Assembly: GCA_021647785.1 (NCBI GenBank)
Contig: JAKIUC010000041.1
Coordinates: forward strand, 1-41,182
Length of the DNA: 41,182 bases
Direction: 5' to 3'
Source: Melioribacteraceae bacterium
GTDB taxonomy: Bacteria > Bacteroidota > Ignavibacteria > Ignavibacteriales > Melioribacteraceae
Shown here: positions 1 to 8,770 of the stretch, in pieces
Numbering within the stretch: the first letter of the stretch is position 1
How the letters are laid out: each line of letters begins with the position of its first letter
Program-made: the position numbers and the translations under genes
Notes under the pieces: generated by a model
The model's input: the letters and a program-made list of their open reading frames with translations, nothing else
What the model was told of the DNA's origin: nothing
Databases searched by the model: none

Positions 1-1693
1 TACCAGTAAAAGTAGTTGGAGAAGCTCCTATGTTTGGTCTAACTACAAAATGGCTGCTTTCTATCCCATCTTCATCTACGGCAGTTACATAATAATAATA
101 GGTGAAATTACGTACTGCACTTGAATCATAATATGAAGTTACAGAGCCATTTACGTTTGATAGACTATCATAAAGTAAACGTTCAATATCTCCTTCACCC
201 CGATAAATATTATAGGATACTGCTCCAGCTACCGATCCCCATTCAATGCCGATAGACCCTGGTTCCGAGGTAATATTTATCCAGGCTGGCGGTACGAGAT
301 TCATTTTTGGTATTTTCATATCATTTGCAAATATCTCTCTTGCTTTTTGATAATTACCAACCATATCGTTTACACCAGCTGTGCGGATAATATCATTTTT
401 CCATGCTATATCTTCATCAGACCAGCCTGCTGGATATGTATTTGGATCATATTTTTCTCCCCATATTTTTCCTAACGTATCAGCTTCTTGCGGTTCAATA
501 CCACCGGCGAGATGTGTTACCCACAAATTAATTGTATCACCTACCTCACTTTCAAATGGACCAAAGTAATAATGCATTTTTGCATCATACCAGCCATTGG
601 CGAGAAATGTTTTTTCAGTATCGCCATCAGGATTACGATAATGCGGATTACTATAACCACTTTCAGGTTGAAATAGTCCGGGATCAACTCCATATTTATA
701 TCTTGCTTGAAGAAAAGCTTTGAATGATATTAAATCGGTGTTAGCCAATGAATGCGGGTAAGTTTCAATACCCCACCAATGTAACGGAGAAGTTATCTTG
801 TCGCTTTCCATCAAGCGTCCATCGGCATGAAGAAATCCATGTCCAAAATAATAGGGAAAATAGAAACTTTGATTACCTTCGTGCCACTCACCTTCATCCT
901 CTAATGGTGTCTCTTTATTATCCGGGTTCCATTGGTACATTAAAATTTCTGATGGGTCTGTAATTCCGTCTGTTACACCATTACCCCAAAAGTTCCAATT
1001 AATTTCCTGAATACCTTCCGGAAATGCTTCTGAATGATATCCAGGGACATACCTTCTCTGCATTTTAATCCATATTGCCTTATAGTGATTGGGTGAAAGT
1101 GTATCCTCCTGCACCGGATCAAACCACTTGTACCAATATCCTTCATTTATAATTTGCTGATGGTTAATTACAATGTCCTGATATTCAGGATGACTCCAGG
1201 TATAGGTTGTTGTGTACATGGTTAATCCAAGCAAAGTCCTCGCTCTGTTTGTTCCTTTCATTTCACAATCGAGGTCCGGGTCAACTATAAATGTTGGGTC
1301 TTGATAACGTCCCGCGTTTACACCATCAACGGTAATTATAGGATAGGCATAACGCATATATTTTATCTGACCATCAACTTCTGCTCCTCCGAAAGTAAAC
1401 GTTGATACGCCGCTAACAAAGGGATTCCATGGATGTTCTTTATCATCATCGGTTAAAAATATATTATGAACACCATGCATATTATTTAAGTAACCAGGGT
1501 CTTCCCTATAATCGCCAGGGTAAATTCCATTTACCGTAGGTATTGTCCAAGCTTTAGTATGATTTTTAGGTTCAATTCTCCACATGAACCTTCCGCCATC
1601 CATTATAATACCCCACCTTTGTGCAGCAACATCACTCATGGATAGTAAAGTAAAAAAAAGAATAAATCCAATCAGAAGTTTTATGTTTTTCAT
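1..1693 (-). CDS. Secreted fibronectin type III-containing protein (3' end cut by window)
   Basis: This is an open frame of 564 codons running off the left edge without a stop, so the C-terminus is missing. It starts at ATG 1693 with a typical signal peptide (MKNIKLLIGFILFFTLLS..., then AQR). The body is rich in aromatic residues, Gly, Asp and Pro. Around residues 475-560 there is a fibronectin type III-like unit (PAWINITSEPGSIGIEWG ... YNIYRG ... YYYYVTAVDEDG). It lies 32 bases downstream of the TonB-dependent receptor gene and is probably co-transcribed with it. The same pairing, a receptor followed by a large FN3 protein, recurs at 31092-36784. By analogy I infer a cell-surface or secreted partner of the receptor. 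A T9SS C-terminal domain would be expected beyond the edge but cannot be seen. Enzymatic function unknown. Confidence 0.85.
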   Translation of the reverse strand, partial: MKNIKLLIGFILFFTLLSMSDVAAQRWGIIMDGGRFMWRIEPKNHTKAWTIPTVNGIYPGDYREDPGYLNNMHGVHNIFLTDDDKEHPWNPFVSGVSTFTFGGAEVDGQIKYMRYAYPIITVDGVNAGRYQDPTFIVDPDLDCEMKGTNRARTLLGLTMYTTTYTWSHPEYQDIVINHQQIINEGYWYKWFDPVQEDTLSPNHYKAIWIKMQRRYVPGYHSEAFPEGIQEINWNFWGNGVTDGITDPSEILMYQWNPDNKETPLEDEGEWHEGNQSFYFPYYFGHGFLHADGRLMESDKITSPLHWWGIETYPHSLANTDLISFKAFLQARYKYGVDPGLFQPESGYSNPHYRNPDGDTEKTFLANGWYDAKMHYYFGPFESEVGDTINLWVTHLAGGIEPQEADTLGKIWGEKYDPNTYPAGWSDEDIAWKNDIIRTAGVNDMVGNYQKAREIFANDMKIPKMNLVPPAWINITSEPGSIGIEWGSVAGAVSYNIYRGEGDIERLLYDSLSNVNGSVTSYYDSSAVRNFTYYYYVTAVDEDGIESSHFVVRPNIGASPTTFTG

Positions 1694-1725
1694 ATTTATT
1701 GTCTCCATTAAATTTTCAACCAAAA

Positions 1726-4700
1726 TTAGAAAGCGTACTCAACACCAAACCACATTTGTAACGGTTCACCATAGAATATCCAATAAGGACCTTGCTCTAA
1801 TATATTTGTAATTTCAGGATGTTCAACATCACCGGGTGTTAAACCTAATTTTTTAATTGTTCTAAAATAGTCCCTGTCAGTAAATCGAGTATAATTTTTA
1901 GCAGTGCTTAGAAATCCAATCAACCCAGGATTAAAATATCTTGTATTCAATAAATTACGGATATCAAAAGAAAAAGTTATCTCTGATGATCCGACATCGA
2001 TAGTTTTCATTATTCTCAGATCCAGCCTGCTAAAATCTTTCCACTTTAGATTAAAAGGATTAGTTTTATTAATTTGTGGATTTTCGTTCCATGTTATCCA
2101 CTCGCCTGATTCCCATTGGTATAACAACGAAACATTTAACTTTGAAAATATAGCATGAAGCACATTGTTTTCAAATTCTGGTGAATGAATTACTAAATTT
2201 GCTCTTAGAGTTGGTGTAGCCCTAGTAGTGATTGGTCTAGCCTCACGCTCTTCACGATCAAGTTCTGACGGAAGCTCGCTATACCTATCATATCCATAAG
2301 CACCCGATGTTTTTGTACGGTAATCAAAATTAGCCCAACCGCTGAAAATCCAATGTCTTGGTACCCTAATATCAATCTCAAATCCACGAACATTAGCAAA
2401 TCCGTTTGCAAAGTATCTACTATACACATAACTAGTTCTATCTGTTAATTCTGTTGATGCTATTTCATTAGTAATGTCCCTATAATATCCGGAAATTGTA
2501 ATTCTGAACCAGTTTTCTACCATTTGTTCAAAACCAAGTTCGTATTGAATTACTTTTCTAAAATCGAGATTAGAGTTAGAGATTCTTCTTAAAGAAGAAG
2601 AAGAGTAATTTGGACGATAGCTATCATAAAATAGTTGCGTAATAGTAGGTCTTTGGTAAAAGTAGCCATAATTAAAAAACAACTTACTATTTTCACTTAT
2701 TGGATGAGCTACACCTATTCGGGGAGAGATGTAAATTTTCCAGTTGTTTCTTGATGATACTGAATCTGGAAAAGAATATAAAGTATCCTCTATAAGTCCC
2801 CCGGCGTAAGCGTCATTAAAAATAGGCAAATCCGGTTCTTCATTGAATGAACCATCCATTCTTATCCCAGCATTAAACACTAAGCCTTCAAATTCTATTT
2901 TATCCTGAAAGTAAGCGGCAAATTCATAATAAGTAATATCTCTTTCTAACCATGATTTTTTTAATTCGTCAACTAACTCCCCTTTATATGTGTGAATTAG
3001 ATCTTTCCTTCCATAATCTAATTTCATCCTATTACGTAAAAACCAAATACCAGTCTTTATCATATGAACTTTATCTAACTGGTTGGTATAATCTGCCTTG
3101 AAGGTAAAGCTTTCACTTGATGTATAATCATAGTCTTGGTTGGCTGTTCCACCCATACCATGTTTTCCAAGTATATCTGCACCGCCAAAAAACTTATCGC
3201 CAACCCTAATGGTTGGAAAATATGGAGCGTTATCCAAACTATCACCACCAATAACTTTCACAATATCGCTCAAGTCTCTAAATGGCAGGTCAATTTCAGT
3301 GTTTTCTTTAGTTTTATTATAAGAGAAAACTACTTCGAAGAAGGAATTAGTGCTTATTACATTATTATATTTTAATGCATGATTAATTACATCCAAGCTA
3401 TTCATTTTAGTTAGACTTTGGGCGTTATACATACCTGTAGAATTTCCACTGGCAGCACCAAAAATTTGCCCGGCTACTATAGCGCTACTTACCCAATGAC
3501 GAGGATCTGCAAGGTTTGTAGAGCCTGCATTTGATGCAGCACCTTCTTGATTGCTTAGAAGACCATGATAGGAAAGTCTATTGTTTTTATTTATGTTATA
3601 ATTTAATTTCCAAGTACCCGAATACTCAGAATAATCTTTGCGGTAGAATCTAAAGGGATAAATACTTCGGTTATAATGACCTGCTACAAAGAAACTTAAT
3701 TTATTACTTGTAAATGGTACTGGTCCGGTAAGTGTTGCATCAATATTTAAATCAGGTTCGTCGGAATACTCTTGTGAACGATGTCGATACTTCCATATTT
3801 CTAAAGCTTCCTCTGCATTTGTGCCATAAGGAAGGGGTTCGCCCTCCCTTAGCTTATTATAGGTATCATTTTTATCAATTGTTGAATCTGCCCACCAGTT
3901 ATCCCAGCCTTGAAACAATAATGATTTTTCCTCTCCTGTCCAAGGCATGCTTTTGTAAACTGAATCCATACTTAAGAAACGACCCACATGATAATAGTTT
4001 TCGGCACTAAATATATTTGGTCCAAAATGTTTTTGCTGTATTGCACCTACATTTATATTTATTGAACCTGTATAATTAGTTAAACTCTGTTTCGTAACAA
4101 TATTAATAATTCCTGATTGAGCTTGCCCATATTCGGCATTAAAACCTCCTCGTATTACTTGAATCTCCTGTATAGCCCCCTGCGGCATATTAAGAACACC
4201 GACACCTGTTCTAGCATTTTGCATCGATATATCATCAACGTAAATACCAACCTCATCCATCTGTCCGCCTCGTATTTCAATTTGCCCTTTATCGTTACGA
4301 TAAACACCAGGTGCAAAAGCTATTACTTCGCGTACATCCGGGCTTACCGGTAAAGTAGCCATATCTTTTGTAGTTATTGAGGTTTGGGCAAAAGAAACAT
4401 CTGTTTTTATCTTTTCTCTATCGGCTACTACTACTACCTCCCCCTCTAGTTCTAAAGAGATATCTGATAACAATACGTTTAATTTTGTTGTACGGTCAAT
4501 ACTTATTATTACTTGCTCTATATATTCAGTTCTAAATCCAATAGAAGATATTTTTACTTTATACTCTCCGGGTGGTATATTTAATATCGTATAAAAGCCT
4601 TCAAAATCTGTAGCGGCACCAATAGTTGTTCCGTCTAACATAATGTTGGCTCCTGGAATGGCTTCGCCTGTTTTAGAGTCGGTTATAGTTCCGGATAATT

Positions 4701-4794
4701 TGCCTGTAATACCGGCAAAGGTTGTTGTGATTAATAAAAGTAGGAAGGTGAATATTTGTAGGAGTCTAAATAAATTGGTACACTTTTTATACAT
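1726..4794 (-). CDS. TonB-dependent receptor with carboxypeptidase-regulatory domain
   Basis: A 1022-residue outer-membrane active-transport receptor. The N-terminal signal peptide (residues ~8-28, ending TTTFAG) is followed by a carboxypeptidase-regulatory-like beta-sandwich at ~30-110 (GKLSGTITDSKTGEAIPGAN, FEGFYTILNIPPGEYKVKI). The plug domain spans ~120-235 (GVYRNDKGQIEIRGGQMDEV, GGFNAEYGQAQSGIINIVTK). A long beta-barrel then ends in the aromatic VEYAF typical of outer-membrane proteins. These are established marks of the SusC/CirA-like TonB receptor superfamily; the substrate cannot be read from sequence. The gene is divergent from a membrane-bound winged-helix regulator at 5361 and upstream of the FN3 protein at 1-1693. 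It resembles the receptor at 31092-33665 in its N-terminal domains. No damage seen. Confidence 0.93.
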   Translation of the reverse strand: MYKKCTNLFRLLQIFTFLLLLITTTFAGITGKLSGTITDSKTGEAIPGANIMLDGTTIGAATDFEGFYTILNIPPGEYKVKISSIGFRTEYIEQVIISIDRTTKLNVLLSDISLELEGEVVVVADREKIKTDVSFAQTSITTKDMATLPVSPDVREVIAFAPGVYRNDKGQIEIRGGQMDEVGIYVDDISMQNARTGVGVLNMPQGAIQEIQVIRGGFNAEYGQAQSGIINIVTKQSLTNYTGSININVGAIQQKHFGPNIFSAENYYHVGRFLSMDSVYKSMPWTGEEKSLLFQGWDNWWADSTIDKNDTYNKLREGEPLPYGTNAEEALEIWKYRHRSQEYSDEPDLNIDATLTGPVPFTSNKLSFFVAGHYNRSIYPFRFYRKDYSEYSGTWKLNYNINKNNRLSYHGLLSNQEGAASNAGSTNLADPRHWVSSAIVAGQIFGAASGNSTGMYNAQSLTKMNSLDVINHALKYNNVISTNSFFEVVFSYNKTKENTEIDLPFRDLSDIVKVIGGDSLDNAPYFPTIRVGDKFFGGADILGKHGMGGTANQDYDYTSSESFTFKADYTNQLDKVHMIKTGIWFLRNRMKLDYGRKDLIHTYKGELVDELKKSWLERDITYYEFAAYFQDKIEFEGLVFNAGIRMDGSFNEEPDLPIFNDAYAGGLIEDTLYSFPDSVSSRNNWKIYISPRIGVAHPISENSKLFFNYGYFYQRPTITQLFYDSYRPNYSSSSLRRISNSNLDFRKVIQYELGFEQMVENWFRITISGYYRDITNEIASTELTDRTSYVYSRYFANGFANVRGFEIDIRVPRHWIFSGWANFDYRTKTSGAYGYDRYSELPSELDREEREARPITTRATPTLRANLVIHSPEFENNVLHAIFSKLNVSLLYQWESGEWITWNENPQINKTNPFNLKWKDFSRLDLRIMKTIDVGSSEITFSFDIRNLLNTRYFNPGLIGFLSTAKNYTRFTDRDYFRTIKKLGLTPGDVEHPEITNILEQGPYWIFYGEPLQMWFGVEYAF

Positions 4795-4876
4795 AATTAC
4801 GGTTCCTTTTTGATGGAAGTATTCTGTAATAGCTTGAGCAAGTATATTAGTATATTATTAAAAGGTCAAGAAATAA

Positions 4877-4903
4877 ACTGTAAAGTAACAGTGAGGTAAC
4901 TGT
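4877..4903. promoter_or_regulatory. Phased ACTGT/ACAGT operator-like array
   Basis: Three alternating half-sites, ACTGT (4877-4881), ACAGT (4888-4892) and ACTGT (4899-4903), sit exactly 11 bases apart and form two overlapping dyads with 6-base spacers. The second dyad extends to AACAGT-N6-ACTGTT (4887-4904). The array lies 83-109 bases upstream of the TonB receptor start codon at 4794. Helical phasing of alternating half-sites fits cooperative binding of a dimeric or oligomeric regulator. The divergently encoded winged-helix protein at 5361 is the obvious candidate. Regulatory role is inferred. Confidence 0.45.
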
Positions 4904-5060
4904 TTTTATAAGTTGTCTTTTGTAGATTTTGGTTAGAATTCACACATTTCGGTTCAATGCGAACCTTAATGAATAGATACAATTATAATCAAATTTTTCT
5001 CATTTACCAATAGATTTATCCGTTTGGCAAAAAAAGTGAAACTTTTGCAACCAATTTTCC

Positions 5061-5190
5061 CAAAGGTCAGTCTTGTAAGGATGCATACTATAGTATGAGA
5101 CCTTATGTCGAAGAAAATATTCGATTCTTTTTTTACTTTGCCTCACTCTTTACCTTACACTTTAGTGCATCCTTACAAGACAGACCTTTG
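5061..5190. repeat. 25-bp terminal inverted repeat element (MITE-like)
   Basis: The arms CAAAGGTCAGTCTTGTAAGG-ATGCA (5061-5085) and their complement (5166-5190) match at 24 of 25 positions around an 80-base AT-rich centre. A near-identical direct repeat, AACCAAT plus T/C-TTT, flanks the element (5049-5058 and 5195-5204) and could be a target-site duplication. There is no room for a transposase, so if mobile it is a non-autonomous element. It lies in the promoter region of the regulator gene. Confidence 0.55.
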
Positions 5191-5360
5191 GAAGAACCAA
5201 TCTTTTACTCTTTCAAATATTATAATATTTTCACATATTTACTTATGAATTTTTTCTATATACAATCTAAATTATATGCAAGAACCTCTTTTGCGAATTT
5301 GGTTGGTATATACATAATTTGTTTTTTTGCAATTTGATATAATTAAATACTATATATTCT

Positions 5361-6632
5361 ATGTTGAACAATAAAGAAAAACTTGAAATATTAGGTAGCA
5401 TTATAAATAGCAAAGAATTTGCTAATTCAAAGTTAAAATGTGATTTACTCCAATATCTTGTTGAATGTTCTATAGATGAAAATGTTCCAAAAGAAACTAC
5501 AATTGCGATAGAACTTTATAATCGTGATAAAAACTTCAACCCTTCAGAAGATTCCATAGTTCGTTCTAACATACATAAACTTAGAAATAAACTTCAATAT
5601 TATTATCAAAACGAAGGGAAATCTGAAAAGATTAGGCTCACTATTCCTAAGGGGCGATATGAAGTTGAGTTCAAAGAAAAAAACCTTTTTAAAAAACAAT
5701 TGAAACAGTTCCTTTTATTAAGAGAGAAAATTTTTTTTCATCATTACATCTATTTAACTTTTACACTGCTACTGCTAATTGCTGTAATAATAATCTTAAA
5801 TACAAAGAGCGATATTAAGAATATTGATGACCCTATCTGGAATGATATAGTAACTAATAATTTTCCAATTAAATTAGTTTTTGGTGACTATTTCACTTTT
5901 AAAGAATTTGAGCAAGATTCTGATTATGGGCGAGAAATTAGAGATGATAGGATAAATTCTTATAAAGAATTAGAAAAGTATAGAATTACAAAAAAAGAAA
6001 GGAAAATCCACTCCACAGATTTATCGATGTTACCTCATCATACTTATAAAAACTTAATCGATATTCTTCCTATATTATATAATGCACATAATAGAGTTGA
6101 AGGAATACGTTCATCACTTTTAACTTGGGAAGATATTAAATCAAACAATATAATCTATTTTGGTAAATTTCTTAATCTTAGGATATTAAACTATTATACT
6201 TCCAAATTAAATATTCAACACCCTCCCGAAACCCAATTACTTAATATTTTAAATAATGCTGGTGATACAATAAAAACTTTTCTTCGAACACGTTCAACAA
6301 AAACAAGTACGATTCAAGAATCAAATGATTATTACAATAGAGATTATGCTCTTATATCTAAATTACCAGGACCTAATGGGAATTTTATTATTATATTTGC
6401 AGGTATCGGACATATATCTTTGGTTGAAACTGTAGATATGTTTACTTCACAATCTGGGTTGCAATATATTGAAGAACAAATGCTAAATAAATTTGATTCA
6501 TTACCCCTTTACTTTGAAATGTTAGTTGAGATTAGCGGATTTAAGCGGACAGGCGTTAGTCGTAAAGTCGTTTATTTTGATGCAATTGATCCGAGTTTAA
6601 TGCTTAATTTTAAGGATGTTGGGAAAGAATAG
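5361..6632 (+). CDS. Membrane-anchored winged-helix one-component regulator
   Basis: A 423-residue protein with an N-terminal DNA-binding-type region (residues ~1-105). It carries the motif NPSEDSIVRSNIHKLRNKL followed by RLTIPKGRYEVEF, which I recognise as the winged-helix domain found at the N-terminus of many Acidobacteria and Ignavibacteria regulators. A single hydrophobic helix at ~129-147 follows a basic stretch, so the N-terminus should be cytoplasmic. The C-terminal ~270 residues would then be periplasmic, possibly a sensor; they contain NGNFIIIFAGIGH, seen in relatives of this family. The layout parallels ToxR/CadC. It is divergent from the TonB receptor and I infer that it regulates that locus. 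A strong hairpin follows its stop codon. The ATG at 5361 has no Shine-Dalgarno sequence. Confidence 0.75.
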   Translation: MLNNKEKLEILGSIINSKEFANSKLKCDLLQYLVECSIDENVPKETTIAIELYNRDKNFNPSEDSIVRSNIHKLRNKLQYYYQNEGKSEKIRLTIPKGRYEVEFKEKNLFKKQLKQFLLLREKIFFHHYIYLTFTLLLLIAVIIILNTKSDIKNIDDPIWNDIVTNNFPIKLVFGDYFTFKEFEQDSDYGREIRDDRINSYKELEKYRITKKERKIHSTDLSMLPHHTYKNLIDILPILYNAHNRVEGIRSSLLTWEDIKSNNIIYFGKFLNLRILNYYTSKLNIQHPPETQLLNILNNAGDTIKTFLRTRSTKTSTIQESNDYYNRDYALISKLPGPNGNFIIIFAGIGHISLVETVDMFTSQSGLQYIEEQMLNKFDSLPLYFEMLVEISGFKRTGVSRKVVYFDAIDPSLMLNFKDVGKE

Positions 6633-6647
6633 ATTCTAATTTTATTT

Positions 6648-6691
6648 TTAAAGCCGTAGATACGTAGCGAGCTACGTATCTACGGCTTTAA
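6648..6691. terminator. Perfect 21-bp palindromic hairpin after regulator gene
   Basis: TTAAAGCCGTAGATACGTAGC and its exact complement are separated by only two bases (GA, 6669-6670). It begins 15 bases after the regulator stop codon. T-rich sequence follows on the + strand (TTCCTTTATTTTTG) and the other side is also AT-rich, so it may terminate in both directions. The length and perfection exceed a normal terminator, so it could also be a dispersed palindromic repeat serving as one. Confidence 0.7.
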
Positions 6692-7156
6692 GTTCCTTTA
6701 TTTTTGTCGTTTGCGATTTATCGCCATTTATTAAAAAATAATTCGAGTTTAATAATTTCCTAAACCATATTTTTTCATTTCTTCTTTTTCCAAACAATCA
6801 GTTTCTCCTTAGTGGGCAATTTATGAAAATGGTATGTTAGATCTCATCCGATGCAATAGGCAAGATTATCCTACAACTGCTTATATCTTCACCCAACTGC
6901 CAGATTACTATATTTATATTATTTTGTAAACTTAAACAAATATAGTAGTATGGCTACATTTTATTTTGATGTGCTGGATTATTTTTGAAAAAGAGCAAGG
7001 GAAATGTTGCGTAAAGAGGTTTCACAAATAAGGTAATCCTGCCGTGCAGGGATTATCTTATTCCTAAAAAGTACAAAGCAGTTTCGTAAAAACTTTAATA
7101 TTTATATATTTGAGCAATGTTTATACCATAAAAAATAATTACTTTACATCAAACCG
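6692..7156. other. Intergenic region without recognisable gene
   Basis: About 465 bases with no credible coding frame. It holds two small hairpins of the dispersed family seen elsewhere: GCGAT-TT-ATCGC near 6712-6723, and AATCCTGC-CGT-GCAGGGATT near 7036-7055. I see no other structure. Any promoter for the glycosyltransferase should be here. Confidence 0.4.
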
Positions 7157-7161
7157 AGGAG
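7157..7161 (+). promoter_or_regulatory. Shine-Dalgarno site pointing to an ATT start
   Basis: AGGAG at 7157-7161 lies 7 bases before the ATT codon at 7169, the position where glycosyltransferases of this family normally start. Most genes in this window lack such a strong site. It therefore supports 7169 as the ancestral, and perhaps current, start of translation. Confidence 0.6.
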
Positions 7162-7168
7162 AAAGAGA

Positions 7169-8173
7169 ATTAAACCAAAAGTATCCATTATACTCCCTTT
7201 TTTTAATGCTGAGTTTACACTTGATAGAGCAATTAAAAGTATTGCTCAACAAAGTTATAGAGATTTTGAGTGCATTTTGATTAACAATAACTCAACAGAT
7301 AAAAGTTACACAATAGCAAAAAAATGGGTGGGAAAAGATGAACGATTTCTTATAACTACTGAAAAAAAGCAAGGAGTTGTCTTTGCTTCAAATAAAGGTT
7401 TTGAAATTACAAAGGGAAAATATGTTGCAAGAATGGATGCTGATGATGTTGCCTATCCAACAAGATTAAAAAGTCAAATTGATTTTTTGGATAACCACTC
7501 TGATTATGGTGCAGTTGCCGGTTTAGTGGAGTACATTCCGCACTCGGAATATACCGATGGATTTAAGCGTTATGTAAATTGGAGTAATTCAATAATTACT
7601 TACAAGGAACTGCTAAATAAACAGTTTGTTGAGATGCCTCTTATTAACCCCACAACAATGTGGCGTAAAGAGGTTGCTAATAAAATTGGAATGTACCGTA
7701 GCGGAGATTTTCCTGAAGATTATGAAATGTGGTTACGGTGGTTAAGCAAAGGAATTAAGATTGCAAAAATTCCGGAAATTGTTCTTAAATGGTACGACTC
7801 TGAAAAAAGACTTACACGCACAAACCCGATTTATTCGAACGAATCTTTTTTTAAAGTTAAAACAAAGTACCTTTCTAATTGGTTGAAAAAGAATAACCCT
7901 TTCCACCCCAATGTTGTTGTGTGGGGTGCAAGTAAAAATTCACGAAAACGTGCAAAGCCCTTATTTGATAACGGTGTTGAGATAGCTTATTATATTGATA
8001 TTAAGTTGAGAACAAATTTAGATAGAGAGGTAATTTATTACGAAAATATTTCAACCCCAAACGAGGTTTTTATTTTGGTATATATGAAGCAAGAAAATGC
8101 AAGGAATGAAATAGAAAGTTTTTTAAAGAGTCGTGGTTTTCTTGAAGGTGTTAATTATTTATTGGTTTCGTAG
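7169..8173 (+). CDS. Family 2 glycosyltransferase with non-ATG (ATT) start
   Basis: An inverting GT-A glycosyltransferase. From 7169 the frame reads x-KPKVSIILPFFNAEFTL, the classic nucleotide-sugar-binding start of GT2 enzymes. The DxD-type metal motif MDADDVAYPTRL and the acceptor-side FPEDYEMWLRW motif follow. The C-terminal ~90 residues form a Rossmann-like extra domain (NVVVWGASKNSRKRA ... IAYYIDIK ... SRGFLEGVNYLL). The first ATG is at 7277, but starting there would remove the first beta-strand and the nucleotide-binding loop. Upstream, the frame closes at TAA 7136-7138 with no ATG, GTG or TTG. ATT at 7169, behind AGGAG, is the best start; alternatively ATG mutated to ATT and the gene is crippled. 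The rest is intact at 334 codons. Acceptor unknown. It stands alone, not in a polysaccharide cluster. Confidence 0.75.
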   Translation: MKPKVSIILPFFNAEFTLDRAIKSIAQQSYRDFECILINNNSTDKSYTIAKKWVGKDERFLITTEKKQGVVFASNKGFEITKGKYVARMDADDVAYPTRLKSQIDFLDNHSDYGAVAGLVEYIPHSEYTDGFKRYVNWSNSIITYKELLNKQFVEMPLINPTTMWRKEVANKIGMYRSGDFPEDYEMWLRWLSKGIKIAKIPEIVLKWYDSEKRLTRTNPIYSNESFFKVKTKYLSNWLKKNNPFHPNVVVWGASKNSRKRAKPLFDNGVEIAYYIDIKLRTNLDREVIYYENISTPNEVFILVYMKQENARNEIESFLKSRGFLEGVNYLLVS

Positions 8174-8269
8174 TATAATTCTATAATGCACAAAAGTGCA
8201 AAGCTAAGGCTGAAGCAAAGAAAAAGCAGAATCTAATATTTCTTATTCTTCGCTGTGGCAAATAATATC

Positions 8270-8374
8270 TTAACAAAAAAAAACTACTCGTCCCGCCACT
8301 GTGGGGTAGGATTTAACCAACAATACTATTAAAAAGAAAACTACAATAATTGCAATATCAATTGGTTGGAACAT
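8270..8374 (-). pseudogene. N-terminal fragment of a sodium:solute symporter
   Basis: A 34-codon frame with a perfect AAAGGAG seven bases before its ATG. It begins MFQPIDIAIIVVFFLIVLL, a good match to the first transmembrane helix of sodium:solute symporter (SSS) proteins. The similarity ends at a degenerate CCCGCCACTGTGGGG hairpin (8284-8298) and the frame stops shortly after (TAA 8270-8272). I read it as the surviving 5' end of a deleted transporter gene, downstream of the broken sugar genes at 8430-9246. Confidence 0.55.
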
Positions 8375-8429
8375 TTTTTCTCCTTTGATTTTATTTTAGA
8401 ACATTGAATCAAGCAGCAAGATTTAAGTA

Positions 8430-8770
8430 TCAAGATTCTAAAATTCTAAGATTAGTAATTTCCAGTTCAGTAAGTTCTTCCAAATATCCTTTTACTAATG
8501 CTTCAAAAATATTTATACGCATTGTAACTTTTGAAATATCCTTTTCGTCCTCCTCAACCGGACTTGAGGATGTTCTAACCATATCTCCAAAATCATATAA
8601 AACAGTACCGGGCATCACCGTATCAAGGTCAATAACACATTGACCTTCGTTTGTTTTTTTACTCAACATCACGTTATTTATCTTTGTACCATTGTGTGTA
8701 ATTCGTATAGGAAGTTCTTTGTTCTTTAATAATTTTGTAATCTTTTCGGATAAATTCCTTTCGCTACTAA
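8430..8770 (-). pseudogene. Sugar kinase (phosphotransferase family) remnant
   Basis: A fragment of an aminoglycoside-phosphotransferase-fold kinase of the N-acetylhexosamine kinase type. The recognisable segment is ITHNGTKINNV ... CVIDLDTVMPGTVLYDFGDM, followed by EEDEKDISKVTMRINIFEAL. Family members have HND-T-K-x-N-N at the catalytic loop; here the catalytic Asp codon reads GGT (Gly). The N-terminal lobe (about 200 residues) and the C-terminal part are missing. Its 5' side overlaps, in another frame, the C-terminal remnant of a nucleotidyltransferase, as if a deletion joined two neighbouring genes. Not functional as it stands. Confidence 0.7.

Larger units (their letters stand above)
4795..5360. 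other. Divergent intergenic region between receptor and regulator genes
   Basis: This 566-base non-coding region separates the leftward TonB receptor from the rightward membrane regulator, so it should carry both promoters. Besides the ACTGT array (4877-4903) and the inverted-repeat element (5061-5190), it has a small perfect dyad GGTTC-AATGC-GAACC at 4951-4965. A TATAAT-like hexamer at 5338-5343 lies just upstream of the regulator ATG. An 80-codon frame inside it crosses the inverted repeat and does not look like a gene. Confidence 0.5.

Noticed and set aside
5095-5337. 80-codon frame between the divergent receptor and regulator genes
   Set aside because: It crosses one arm of the inverted-repeat element, has low-complexity Phe/Tyr-rich composition and no ribosome-binding site.
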